Origin: DATDDB01 sp035260545
GTDB lineage: Bacteria; Pseudomonadota; Gammaproteobacteria; Burkholderiales; Gallionellaceae
NCBI GenBank assembly: GCA_035260545.1
Contig: DATFUZ010000077.1
Span: 1 to 38,175 of the forward strand
Length of the DNA stretch: 38,175 nucleotides
Reading direction: 5' to 3'
Shown: one piece after another, positions 15,825 through 23,686 of the stretch
Numbering within the stretch: the stretch's first letter is position 1
How the letters are laid out: every line of letters begins with the position of its first letter
Notes under the pieces: generated by a model
Database searches by the model: none
Seen by the model: only the letters and a program-made list of their open reading frames with translations
What the model was told of the DNA's origin: nothing
Made by a program: the position numbers and the translations under genes

Positions 15825-16877
15825 ATGACCATTGACATCAAGCAACTGCTGGCGGACGAAGCGGAGCACCTGCTGGCGCACAAGTGCACCGGCATTCCCA
15901 GGGAAACATTGCACCTGCCGGGTCCTGATTATGTGGACCGGGTCGTCGCGATGAAGGACCGCAAGCCGGGCGTGCTGCGCAGCCTGCAGGCGCTCTATGG
16001 CCACGGCAGGCTGGCGAACACCGGCTACCTGTCGTTGTTGCCGGTGGATCAGGGCGTGGAGCACTCCGGCGGCGCGTCGTTTGCGCCCAACCCCATTTAT
16101 TTCGATCCGGAGAACATCGTAAAGCTGGCGCTCGAGGGAGGCTGCAACGGCGTGGCCTCGACGCTGGGCGTGCTGTCTTCCGTGGCACGGAGCTATGCGC
16201 ACAAGATCCCGTTCATTGTGAAGATCAACCACAACGAACTGCTCACCTACCCCAACGAATTCGACCAGACGCTGTTCGCCAGCGTGGACCAGGCCTTCGA
16301 CATGGGCGCGGTCGCCGTCGGCGCAACGGTATTCTATGGTTCGGAGCACTCGCGCCGTCAGATCCAGGAGATTTCGGAGGCGTTCGAGCATGCACACGAT
16401 CTGGGCATGGCCACCATCCTGTGGGCATATCTGCGCAACCCGGCGTTCAAGGTGGGGGACAAGGACTACCACGTGTCGGCCGACCTCACCGGCCAGGCGA
16501 ACCACCTGGCGGTGACCATCAACGCCGACATCGTGAAGCAGAAAATGGCGGAGAACAATGGCGGCTACACCGCGCTCAAGTTCGGAAAGACCCACCCCAA
16601 GGTATACAGCGACCTGACCTCGGATCACCCCATAGACCTCGTGCGCTATCAGGTGGCGAACTGCTACATGGGGCGCGTAGGCATGATCAATTCGGGCGGC
16701 GCTTCAGGCAAGGACGACCTGCACCAGGCGGTGCGCACGGCGGTCATCAACAAGCGGGCCGGCGGCATGGGGTTGATCTCGGGGCGCAAGGCGTTCCAGA
16801 AGCCGATGAGGGACGGCGTGGCGCTGCTCCATGCGATCCAGGATGTTTACGCATCCCCTGACGTGACGATTGCCTAG
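15825..16877 (+). CDS. fbaB: Class I fructose-bisphosphate aldolase (FbaB/DhnA type)
   Basis: This aldolase cleaves or forms fructose-1,6-bisphosphate through a Schiff-base lysine, serving glycolysis, gluconeogenesis and the Calvin cycle. The 350-residue length equals E. coli FbaB. Supporting blocks are SLLPVDQGVEHSGGASFAPN near residue 70, CNGVASTLGVL near 108, FIVKINHNELLTYP near 129, and GGYTALKFGKTHPKVY near 247, the last being a plausible region for the Schiff-base lysine. AAGGAG 8 nt before ATG 15825 is a strong ribosome site. It ends convergently with the phcQ-like gene, sharing the palindromic CTAG, so the two stop codons interlock. Confidence 0.93.
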   Translation: MTIDIKQLLADEAEHLLAHKCTGIPRETLHLPGPDYVDRVVAMKDRKPGVLRSLQALYGHGRLANTGYLSLLPVDQGVEHSGGASFAPNPIYFDPENIVKLALEGGCNGVASTLGVLSSVARSYAHKIPFIVKINHNELLTYPNEFDQTLFASVDQAFDMGAVAVGATVFYGSEHSRRQIQEISEAFEHAHDLGMATILWAYLRNPAFKVGDKDYHVSADLTGQANHLAVTINADIVKQKMAENNGGYTALKFGKTHPKVYSDLTSDHPIDLVRYQVANCYMGRVGMINSGGASGKDDLHQAVRTAVINKRAGGMGLISGRKAFQKPMRDGVALLHAIQDVYASPDVTIA

Positions 16878-17887
16878 CGGGCCTTCAGCTGGGTATCGCA
16901 GAACTCGCTGATCCACGTCGCGAGCCGTTCAGTGGTAAGGGAAGTGGGGGCGCACAGGCGCACTTCCACGCCGCCGCCGCTCCTGGCGGCCTGTAGCGAT
17001 TTTCCGCCGTCGTGTAGCCAGATCAGGTAGGCGAACCAGGCGGCATGCCGTGCCGAAACCGGCGCGTCTGACGGCGTTTCCAGAAACTCCACGAGATCCT
17101 GCATGCCGGGCAACAGCGCGCTCGCGCCATCCGCCGCAATCTTTACCGCATCGGATCCCATGAGGCTCGCCAGCAGGGCCAGCGGGCCCTGGCCGCTGTC
17201 ATCCGGGCGCGATTGGCGGATCTCTTCCAGCCTGGCGCGCACTGCATGGCCGAACTGTCCGGCGCGCAGTGCCTCCGCGCTCACCAGGTCGGCGTAGTCC
17301 ATGGACAGCCAGTTCGGCTTGGTCTCGCTGACGCCTATGCTGGCGGCCGTCGACAGGTAACTTTCCAGAGGCGAGGGCCGGTCCGGCTCGGAGAGGCTGA
17401 GGGCCAAGGCGTGCAGCGCGCCGATGCGGTTGGACACCGTCTGGATCTGGCGCACCATCATTTTTTCGCGCAAGAGTTGGCCGTGTTCCTTGCGCAGTGC
17501 CGCAAAGTCAAGCGCCTGCCTGAGTTCCATGGTCAGCGCCGACAAATCCCAGGGCTTCTGGATGTAGCGGTGAATCTGGCCTTGGTTCACCGCGTCTATG
17601 GTGTGCCCGAGTTCGGAGTATGCCGTGGTCAGTATCCGCACGATATGCGGATACCGGGTGCGCGCGTATTGCAGCAGCTCGTTGCCGTAGCCTCCGGGCA
17701 TGCGCTGGTCCGAAATCACGACCGCCAGTGTTTCAGCGTTCGCGTCGAGGAGGTGCTTCCCCTCCTCCACGCTGGAGGCGGTGATGACGGGCGCCAGCTT
17801 CTCCACGGCGCGCTGGAAATATTTGACCGCATTTGGCTCGTCATCGACGAACAGGATCTGCGGGGCGGAAGTGTCTGATGTGCTCAT
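16874..17887 (-). CDS. phcQ: PhcQ-like response regulator
   Basis: A receiver domain (residues about 10-130) shows Asp15/Asp16, the phospho-acceptor Asp60 in VISDQRMPGGYG, ILTTAYSE, and Lys111 in QKPWD. The remaining 200 residues form a helical region without a DNA-binding motif that I recognise (LREKMMVRQIQTVSNRIGAL onward). The RxxQKPW pattern resembles receivers of the RpfG/HD-GYP type, but there is no HD or GYP sequence. It is the last gene of a four-gene set matching Ralstonia phcB-phcS-phcR-phcQ, where PhcQ takes part in quorum-sensing output. Only 1 bp separates its ATG from the stop of the phcR-like gene. The name rests on gene order and architecture, not on an alignment. Confidence 0.75.
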   Translation of the reverse strand: MSTSDTSAPQILFVDDEPNAVKYFQRAVEKLAPVITASSVEEGKHLLDANAETLAVVISDQRMPGGYGNELLQYARTRYPHIVRILTTAYSELGHTIDAVNQGQIHRYIQKPWDLSALTMELRQALDFAALRKEHGQLLREKMMVRQIQTVSNRIGALHALALSLSEPDRPSPLESYLSTAASIGVSETKPNWLSMDYADLVSAEALRAGQFGHAVRARLEEIRQSRPDDSGQGPLALLASLMGSDAVKIAADGASALLPGMQDLVEFLETPSDAPVSARHAAWFAYLIWLHDGGKSLQAARSGGGVEVRLCAPTSLTTERLATWISEFCDTQLKAR

Positions 17888-17888
17888 G

Positions 17889-19007
17889 TTATTTCAGTGC
17901 TCCTTGTGCTTGCTGCGCAGGAAAGGTCAGCGTAATGGCGGTACGTATATCAGGCTCGGAGGTGATGAAGATGTTGCCGCCAAACGCCTGCATGATGCGT
18001 TTGCAGAAAATCAGGCCCCAGCCGGTTCCACCGGTGCCGGAATGAGTGGTGACGGGATCCACCGTCAGCCTTTCCAGAACGTCGGGCGGAATGCCGGGGC
18101 CGTTGTCGCAGATGCGGATATAGGGGCTCGCATCCTCAGATACCGTGAGCGTCACTGCAGGGGAGGGTCTGCCCTGGAGCGCACGCAGGGCATTGCTAAG
18201 CAATGAGGACAGTATCAGCGAGATGAAACTGGGCAGACCGGCTATCTGAAAATCCTTTACCAGTTCGGTGTGAATGATGCCGCGTTGCGCCTGGCTCATG
18301 GGATAGGTATCGAGAAAGGACAGGACCAGCTCCCTTGCAGAGACGCCCTCCGCGACGGGCTGCAGCGTGCCTGCACTGCGGACCGTTTCCATAAAAGACG
18401 ATAGCAGCGTCAGGCAGTAGCGTGCATTGTCGCCGATGGATTCGGACGCTTTCAGCAGTTCATCGTTTTGCGACGGAGGAATACCGGGGGCTTCCAGGCG
18501 CTCCTGCAGGCCGCGTGCGAAGTTGAGAATGGCGGCAAGCGGAGTGTTCAGTTCGTGCGCCAGGAACGACAACGTCTCATCTATGGCCTGGAGCCGCTGG
18601 GTGCGGGCATTGCGCATCTTCAGCAGATCGGATGCAAGGCGGAGCGCGCTCCCGAGCTCCTGGTAATCCAGCGGCTTTTCGAGGATGCGAAAGACTTCCC
18701 CGGTATTCACCGTTTCCAGCAGCACCTCCCGGTCGGCGTAGGCGGTGACCAGCATGCGGATGATATGGGGAAACGCTTCCGCAATCCGGCGCAGCAACTC
18801 GCCCCCGCTGCGCCCCGGCATGCGGTAATCGGAAACCACAATGCCGACCTGCGACTGCCGATCTTCCAGGATGCGCCATGCCGAATCCACATCCGGAGCG
18901 GTCAGCACCTTGTATGTTGCAGCAAACGTGCGCTCGAAATACTTCCGCGCCATATCCTCGTCGTCCACGTACAGCACGACGATCACGCCCTGTGTCGAGG
19001 TCAGCAT
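17889..19007 (-). CDS. phcR: PhcR-like hybrid: receiver domain followed by histidine kinase
   Basis: The 372-residue protein has an N-terminal receiver (Asp15/Asp16, Asp60 in VVSDYRMPGRSG, Lys111 in EKPLD). It is followed by a histidine kinase core: the H box FLAHELNTPLAAI with His151, N box SLLSNALRAL at 268-277, G1 box CDNGPGIP near 300, and GTGGTGWGL near 324. Receiver-first order with a C-terminal kinase is the unusual design described for PhcR of Ralstonia. There is no signal peptide or membrane helix, so it is cytosolic. Its start ATG 19007 has a GAGGA 7 nt upstream. It follows the phcS-like gene by 88 bp of GC-rich sequence. Confidence 0.8.
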   Translation of the reverse strand: MLTSTQGVIVVLYVDDEDMARKYFERTFAATYKVLTAPDVDSAWRILEDRQSQVGIVVSDYRMPGRSGGELLRRIAEAFPHIIRMLVTAYADREVLLETVNTGEVFRILEKPLDYQELGSALRLASDLLKMRNARTQRLQAIDETLSFLAHELNTPLAAILNFARGLQERLEAPGIPPSQNDELLKASESIGDNARYCLTLLSSFMETVRSAGTLQPVAEGVSARELVLSFLDTYPMSQAQRGIIHTELVKDFQIAGLPSFISLILSSLLSNALRALQGRPSPAVTLTVSEDASPYIRICDNGPGIPPDVLERLTVDPVTTHSGTGGTGWGLIFCKRIMQAFGGNIFITSEPDIRTAITLTFPAQQAQGALK

Positions 19008-19095
19008 GGGCCATCCTCATGCGAAGACGGGAAGGCGCGGGCGTTGGTGCCGGCCGCCGGGGGCCGCGGGGCGCAGGTGCGATATTGCACGGCGC

Positions 19096-20427
19096 TCACC
19101 GGCCTGCCCTCGGAAGATCAAAAATCATGCGCGTCCCTGCGCCGGGTTCGCTTTCGGCAAGCAGCGCGCCGCCATGCCGTTCGATCACGCTATAGCTGAT
19201 GCTCAGGCCCAGCCCCAACCCCTGGCCGATTTCGCGCGTAGTGAAGAAGGGTTCGAACACGCGCGCCAGGTTTTCGCCAGAAATTCCGGGTCCGTTGTCC
19301 GCTACGGTAACCCGCAGCCGCTCGCCGGCCCAGGTTGCGGAAACGGCGATCTTCGCCTCCCTGCGCGGCACCGACTGCAGGGCCGTGGCGGCATTGCCGA
19401 GCAGATTGATGAGCACGCCGACGATGGCGCCCTCATCTCCGTGCACCATGACGTCCTCCGGCAACTGGCGGGTGATGGATATGTCCCGGGTCTCGTGCCC
19501 GACCATGCGTAGCGCGGTGTCGAGGGCGCGCGACAGCGGGAAATCGCTGCCCGCCGAGTCGGCATCCCGCGGCCGGTAGGCAAAAGTCTTCAGGTCGGAC
19601 ACGATGCGCTGGATGCGCTGCATGCCCTCGCGGGCATCGCCCAGGTATTCTTGGAGGGTTGCATCCGACTTTGCCGTGGGATGGTCGATCGCAAGGTTGA
19701 TCGCCATCAGGCAATAGTTCACCGGGTTGTTCACTTCATGTAGCAGGCCGGAGGAGAGCGTGCCGATCGCGGCCATCTTTTCCTGCTGCAGCATCTGGCC
19801 TTTGATTTCCGCCAGATCCTTGTTGGTCTTTTCGAGCTGGGCGTTCTTTTCACCCACCTCGGCGCGCAGACGGTACAGCATGAAGCGCGTGCGCTCGTTG
19901 AAAAATGCACTGAGCAGGCTGACTGATATGACGAAAAGCAGGATCAGCGAGTTGACCACGAAGGGGCCGCGCAGGAGGAAGCTCTCCGGGTGAACGGAGC
20001 AGGCGGCAATGTAGAGGCAGAACGTGATGACACTGAGGGCGACGTTGTACCAGAAATTGTAGGGTAGGCCGATGCCCGATGCGAATATCGCAAGGTAAAG
20101 GCCGATGCTGTACATCGAGAGCGCGCCCTGCGTTTCGGAGATCATCCAGGTGATCATGACCTGAGGCACGAGCAGCCAGAGCAGCGCAAGGGGTTCGGCT
20201 CTGTCCCGGCCCCATTGCGTCTTTAGCGCCAGGATGATCACGTAAATCAGCACGGAGGCAAACACGCGGACGGAGCCGAACAGGAATTGCCTTTCGGGGT
20301 ACAGGCCGTAATCCAGGCCCATTCCGGCCAGAATGAGCACGATGGCGATATATGCGCACGCGATGCTGAAGCTTAGGCGGTGCGCGCGAATCTCGCGTTC
20401 GTATTCCAGTACCTGAGGTTGTTGCAT
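19096..20427 (-). CDS. phcS: PhcS-like membrane sensor histidine kinase
   Basis: The 443-residue protein has six hydrophobic segments (about 18-38, 50-68, 80-97, 103-121, 126-144 and 156-175) with very short loops. A coiled coil (180-215) and a kinase core follow: H box GLLHEVNNPVNYC with His230, N box NLLGNAATAL, G1 DNGPGIS at 378 onward, F box FEPFFTT, and G2 GQGLGLGLSIS. There is no large periplasmic domain, fitting a ligand sensed within or at the membrane, such as a fatty acid methyl ester. It lies 17 bp after the methyltransferase gene, as in phcBS. CqsS/LqsS kinases are an alternative family of similar shape, but the methyltransferase neighbour argues for PhcS. Confidence 0.82.
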   Translation of the reverse strand: MQQPQVLEYEREIRAHRLSFSIACAYIAIVLILAGMGLDYGLYPERQFLFGSVRVFASVLIYVIILALKTQWGRDRAEPLALLWLLVPQVMITWMISETQGALSMYSIGLYLAIFASGIGLPYNFWYNVALSVITFCLYIAACSVHPESFLLRGPFVVNSLILLFVISVSLLSAFFNERTRFMLYRLRAEVGEKNAQLEKTNKDLAEIKGQMLQQEKMAAIGTLSSGLLHEVNNPVNYCLMAINLAIDHPTAKSDATLQEYLGDAREGMQRIQRIVSDLKTFAYRPRDADSAGSDFPLSRALDTALRMVGHETRDISITRQLPEDVMVHGDEGAIVGVLINLLGNAATALQSVPRREAKIAVSATWAGERLRVTVADNGPGISGENLARVFEPFFTTREIGQGLGLGLSISYSVIERHGGALLAESEPGAGTRMIFDLPRAGR

Positions 20428-20444
20428 GGTGGCGGAATAACCCC

Positions 20445-21833
20445 TTATTCAATGACCGCTTCGGCAAATATGTTCATGCCTGTCGCATCGACATAGACGT
20501 TACGGGACGAGCTCTGTGCGGGGATCAGGGGGCCAAGTGTGCCCTCATCGCGGTATATAAGGTACCACTCCAGCAAATGCTCCATCACGAACTTGGTCGT
20601 ATTGTTGGCGTGCACATTGGTGAAAAGCAGCGTGCCGCCAGGGTGCATGCGCGATGCAAAGAGCCCGTTGAGGCGTGTGCATACCTTGTCCGAAAGGTAG
20701 TCAAACAGGCCGGCGCAGTAGACAGCGTGAAATTCCGGATTGCGTTTGCTTTTGTCGGCGCGCCGCTTGAGCAGGTCATGCACCGAATCGTGGACGTAAT
20801 TGATGATAACGGATTTTCCGGTTTCGGCGACGATGGCGGACAGCTTGTCGCGCGTCCAGTTCAGCGTTTCCTCGCTGAAATCGACGAGCTCGAACGATAC
20901 ATACTCGGGTTTCGGGTAATTCCTGAGGAAGCGCTGTATTTCGATCGCGGGGCCGCATCCGACGTTCAGTACGCGGACCGGCTTGCCTTCCTTGCGGGCG
21001 CCATCCGCGACGCGCGTCAGGAAGGCCTCGAGGATGTCGATGCGGTTGCGGTGCGCCTGCGCGAGCACATTGCCCAGGAAGGCCGTGTTCACCATCTGGA
21101 AGTAGGTGGAAGGGCCCTTGCGGGGCTCGTCCAGCATCTGAATCACCATCTGGTAATCGCCGGCGTAGCCCAGCGGCTTCGTGTAGGTCCGGAACACGAA
21201 GGGTGCTCTGAGCAGCAGGGGGTGGAGTGCAGTCTGGGCAAAGGAGCGATGGGCCGGCGCCAGTTCCTCGGCGACTTGGCGGACTTCCTGTTCCAGCCTG
21301 CTGATGTAGGCGTTCGTCTGCTCGATCAGCGGGCTGACCAGCTCGTCGAAGACATCGCGGCGCAGTTGCCCTCCTTCCTTGGGCAGCGACTCGGACAGGT
21401 CGACCTGCTCGACCCAGCGCGAGACGTCGGCCAGGAACGCGCGCAGTTCGTTGACCGCGAGCTGGTACCCGGGCAGGATGTGGAAACGCTTGCGCCACTC
21501 TTCTATGAATGCCGTGGCGGCTTCCCCGACGGCGCCTGGCACCAGGGCGATGTTGTCGAGCTCATGCCATCCGTCGATCAGCGTGGCCGAAACGATGGCG
21601 GTGAGGCCGGTATTGACCAGGCTGACCACCACCGCGCGTCCCCGGTAGGCGACGCTGCTGCCGAAATGGATGGTTAGCTCGTCGAGCACCTCGCTGACCT
21701 GGACAATGGAGTAGGGATTGTAGACCTCCATGACCAGGGACTTGCGCTGAAGGTTGATGATGGTTCCGCGCACTGCTTCGCGCTGGGAGTTACGGAAGCT
21801 GACTAAGGGGTCGATCTGCGATTGTGTGTACAA
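20445..21833 (-). CDS. phcB: PhcB-like SAM-dependent methyltransferase (3-hydroxy fatty acid methyl ester synthase)
   Basis: In Ralstonia PhcB makes the quorum signal 3-hydroxypalmitic or 3-hydroxymyristic acid methyl ester. This 462-residue protein has a beta-rich N-terminal part (about 20-90, REAVRGTIINLQRK to AIVSATLID) that resembles a PilZ barrel, a helical middle, and a class I methyltransferase domain. The latter shows motif I VRVLNVGCGPAIE at 286-298, the acidic FELVDFS at 314-320, AVYCAGLFDYLSD at 370-382, and HPGGTLLFTNVH at 397-408. The start is TTG 21833 with GGGGGA 8 nt upstream; the next in-frame Met is residue 35. It heads the phc-like operon. The enzyme's actual acyl substrate cannot be read from sequence. 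Confidence 0.82.
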   Translation of the reverse strand: MYTQSQIDPLVSFRNSQREAVRGTIINLQRKSLVMEVYNPYSIVQVSEVLDELTIHFGSSVAYRGRAVVVSLVNTGLTAIVSATLIDGWHELDNIALVPGAVGEAATAFIEEWRKRFHILPGYQLAVNELRAFLADVSRWVEQVDLSESLPKEGGQLRRDVFDELVSPLIEQTNAYISRLEQEVRQVAEELAPAHRSFAQTALHPLLLRAPFVFRTYTKPLGYAGDYQMVIQMLDEPRKGPSTYFQMVNTAFLGNVLAQAHRNRIDILEAFLTRVADGARKEGKPVRVLNVGCGPAIEIQRFLRNYPKPEYVSFELVDFSEETLNWTRDKLSAIVAETGKSVIINYVHDSVHDLLKRRADKSKRNPEFHAVYCAGLFDYLSDKVCTRLNGLFASRMHPGGTLLFTNVHANNTTKFVMEHLLEWYLIYRDEGTLGPLIPAQSSSRNVYVDATGMNIFAEAVIE

Positions 21834-21884
21834 AGGTGTATTCCCCCAAAGCCTGGATAGTATGTTTCTGAGCGGCTTGTAAAA

Positions 21885-21890
21885 ATTATA
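21885..21890 (-). promoter_or_regulatory. Candidate -10 element for the phcB operon
   Basis: On the minus strand a perfect TATAAT occupies 21890-21885, putting transcription start near 21878 and a leader of about 45 nt before the TTG start. The sequence 16-18 bp upstream (around TATTTC) is a poor -35, which suggests dependence on an activator. Confidence 0.5.
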
Positions 21891-21916
21891 ATCCAGTTAA
21901 CCCGACGGAAATACTA

Positions 21917-21934
21917 CAACAAGAAGACTTGTTG
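21917..21934. promoter_or_regulatory. 7-bp palindrome upstream of the phcB promoter
   Basis: CAACAAG at 21917-21923 and CTTGTTG at 21928-21934 are perfect inverted repeats around AAGA. The centre lies about 47 bp upstream of the predicted phcB start point, a usual place for an activator site. It could equally be an RNA hairpin read from the pst side. The binding protein is unknown. Confidence 0.4.
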
Positions 21935-21967
21935 GGGAACTGGCTGCCGCCGTCGCGCGATGGCAGA

Positions 21968-21988
21968 CGCCGCGCGTGGGGCGCGGCG
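21968..21988 (-). terminator. GC-rich hairpin downstream of pstB
   Basis: CGCCGCGC at 21968-21975 pairs perfectly with GCGCGGCG at 21981-21988 around a 5-nt loop. It lies 67 bp past the pstB stop in the direction of pst transcription. There is no T run, so a role in ending or trimming the pst message is tentative. The rest of the 221-bp pstB-phcB gap shows only further GC-rich short repeats. Confidence 0.35.
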
Positions 21989-22054
21989 CAACCACCCCTT
22001 GGCCGCGCGCGGGCAAACCGCCCGGGATGGCGGGACGGTTCGGAACCTGCCGGA

Positions 22055-22837
22055 TCAGCCGAAACGGCCGGTAATATAGTCTTCCGTTTCCTTGCGCTTG
22101 GGATTGGTAAAGACTGTGCTGGTGTCGCCGAATTCGATGAGATCGCCCAGGTACATGTAGGCTGTGAAGTCCGATACGCGCGCCGCTTGCTGCATGTTGT
22201 GCGTCACGATCACGATGGTGAATTCTTCCTTCAGTTCATCGATCAGCTTTTCGATATGGGCGGTGGAGATAGGGTCCAGCGCCGAAGTCGGCTCGTCGAG
22301 GAGGAGCACCTGGGGTTTGACGGCAATGGCGCGGGCGATGCACAGCCGCTGCTGCTGACCGCCGGAAAGGCCCATGCCGCTCTGCTTGAGCTTGTCGCGG
22401 ACCTCGCCCCACAGCGCGGCTTTCCTGAGCGCCCATTCCACGCGGTCGTCCATGTCGTGGCGGTTGAGGCGTTCGTACAGCTTGACCCCAAATGCGATGT
22501 TGTCATAGATCGACATGGGGAAGGGCGTGGGCTTCTGGAACACCATGCCGATCTTGGCGCGCAAGGTGTTGAGGTCCTGTTTGACGCTGAGGATGTTGTC
22601 GCCGTCGAGCAGGATCTCCCCGGTGGCACGCTGCTTGGGATAGAGCTGGTACATGCGGTTGAAGGTGCGCAGCAGCGTGGATTTGCCGCAGCCGGACGGG
22701 CCGATGAAGGCAGTTACCATCTTCTCGGGAATGACGAGATTGATGTCCTTGAGGGCCCGGTAATTTCCATAGTGGAAATTCAGGTTGCGCACGATCAGCT
22801 TCGGGTTGGAGATTTTCTCGGGGTTCATCGGGTTCAT
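22055..22837 (-). CDS. pstB: Phosphate ABC transporter ATP-binding protein PstB
   Basis: PstB is the ATPase of the high-affinity phosphate importer PstSCAB. The 260-residue protein has Walker A GPSGCGKST (46-54), the Q-loop region GMVFQKPTPFPMSI, the ABC signature LSGGQQQRLCIARA, Walker B VLLLDEPTSALD and the switch VTHNMQQAARVSD, all typical of PstB. Two in-frame Met codons (22837 and 22828) can start it; I give the first, which is 1 bp from the pstA stop. phoU, which often follows pstB, is absent; the next gene is the phcB-like gene after 221 bp. Confidence 0.97.
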   Translation of the reverse strand: MNPMNPEKISNPKLIVRNLNFHYGNYRALKDINLVIPEKMVTAFIGPSGCGKSTLLRTFNRMYQLYPKQRATGEILLDGDNILSVKQDLNTLRAKIGMVFQKPTPFPMSIYDNIAFGVKLYERLNRHDMDDRVEWALRKAALWGEVRDKLKQSGMGLSGGQQQRLCIARAIAVKPQVLLLDEPTSALDPISTAHIEKLIDELKEEFTIVIVTHNMQQAARVSDFTAYMYLGDLIEFGDTSTVFTNPKRKETEDYITGRFG

Positions 22838-22838
22838 C

Positions 22839-23684
22839 CTAGTGCGTATTGATCTTCTGGCGGAACAGCAGGCGGGCCACGACGTTCAGCGCGAGCACGC
22901 TCAAGGTGATGAGCAGCGCGGCAGCCCAGGCCAGGGCCGTCCAGTTGGAATAAGGGCTCATGGCAAAGTGGAAAATGACCACCGGCAGGTTGGCTATGGG
23001 CTGGCTGATGTCCGTGCTCCAGAACTGGTTGTTAAGGGCGGTGAACAGCAGCGGCGCCGTCTCGCCCGAGATGCGCGCCACCGCGAGCAGCACGCCGGTG
23101 ATGATGCCGGCGCGCGCAGCGCGCAGGGTCACGAAATTGATGATCTTCCATTGCGGCGCGCCCAGCGCGGACGCCGCTTCACGCAACGTGTTGGGCACCA
23201 GGCGAAGCATGTTTTCGGTGGTGCGGATCACGATGGGGACAACGATGATCGCGAGCGCCAGCGCGCCGGCCCAGCCCGCAAAGTGGTGGACCTCGATCAC
23301 ATATATCTGATACACGAACAGGCCGATCACGATGGAGGGCGCGGACAGCAGGATATCGTTTATGAAGCGTGTCGCCGGGGCCAGCCAGCCGCGCTGGCCG
23401 TATTCGGCCAGATAGGTTCCGGCCAGGATGCCGATCGGCGTGCCGATTGCCGTGCCCAATACCGTCAGCAGCAGGCTGCCGGCAATTGCGTTAAGCAGCC
23501 CGCCGGCGTCGCCGGGCGGCGGGGTCATCTTGGTGAACACATCCAGCGTCATGGCGGGCAAGCCGCTCTTCAGCAGGGTGAACAGGATCCAGGCCAGCCA
23601 GAACAAGCCGAACAGCATCGCGAGCACTGAGATGCTCAGGGTGAGGTAATTGATCAGGCGCCGTCGTGTGTACAGGGTAATCAT
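22839..23684 (-). CDS. pstA: Phosphate ABC transporter permease PstA
   Basis: PstA is one of the two membrane channel subunits of the phosphate importer. The 281-residue protein has about six hydrophobic segments. The binding-protein-dependent permease signature is around residue 165 (EAASALGAPQWKIINFVTLRAA), the EAA loop that contacts PstB. The segment GGLLNAIAGSLLLTVLGTAIG is also typical of PstA. It sits between pstC (2-bp gap) and pstB (1-bp gap), so the three are one translational block. Confidence 0.95.
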   Translation of the reverse strand: MITLYTRRRLINYLTLSISVLAMLFGLFWLAWILFTLLKSGLPAMTLDVFTKMTPPPGDAGGLLNAIAGSLLLTVLGTAIGTPIGILAGTYLAEYGQRGWLAPATRFINDILLSAPSIVIGLFVYQIYVIEVHHFAGWAGALALAIIVVPIVIRTTENMLRLVPNTLREAASALGAPQWKIINFVTLRAARAGIITGVLLAVARISGETAPLLFTALNNQFWSTDISQPIANLPVVIFHFAMSPYSNWTALAWAAALLITLSVLALNVVARLLFRQKINTH

Positions 23685-23686
23685 GG

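Noticed and set aside
19096..21833. Interpretation of the sensor kinase as a CqsS/LqsS-type receptor
   Set aside because: Those systems pair with a PLP-dependent CqsA/LqsA synthase. The neighbour here is a SAM methyltransferase and the gene order fits phcBSRQ better.
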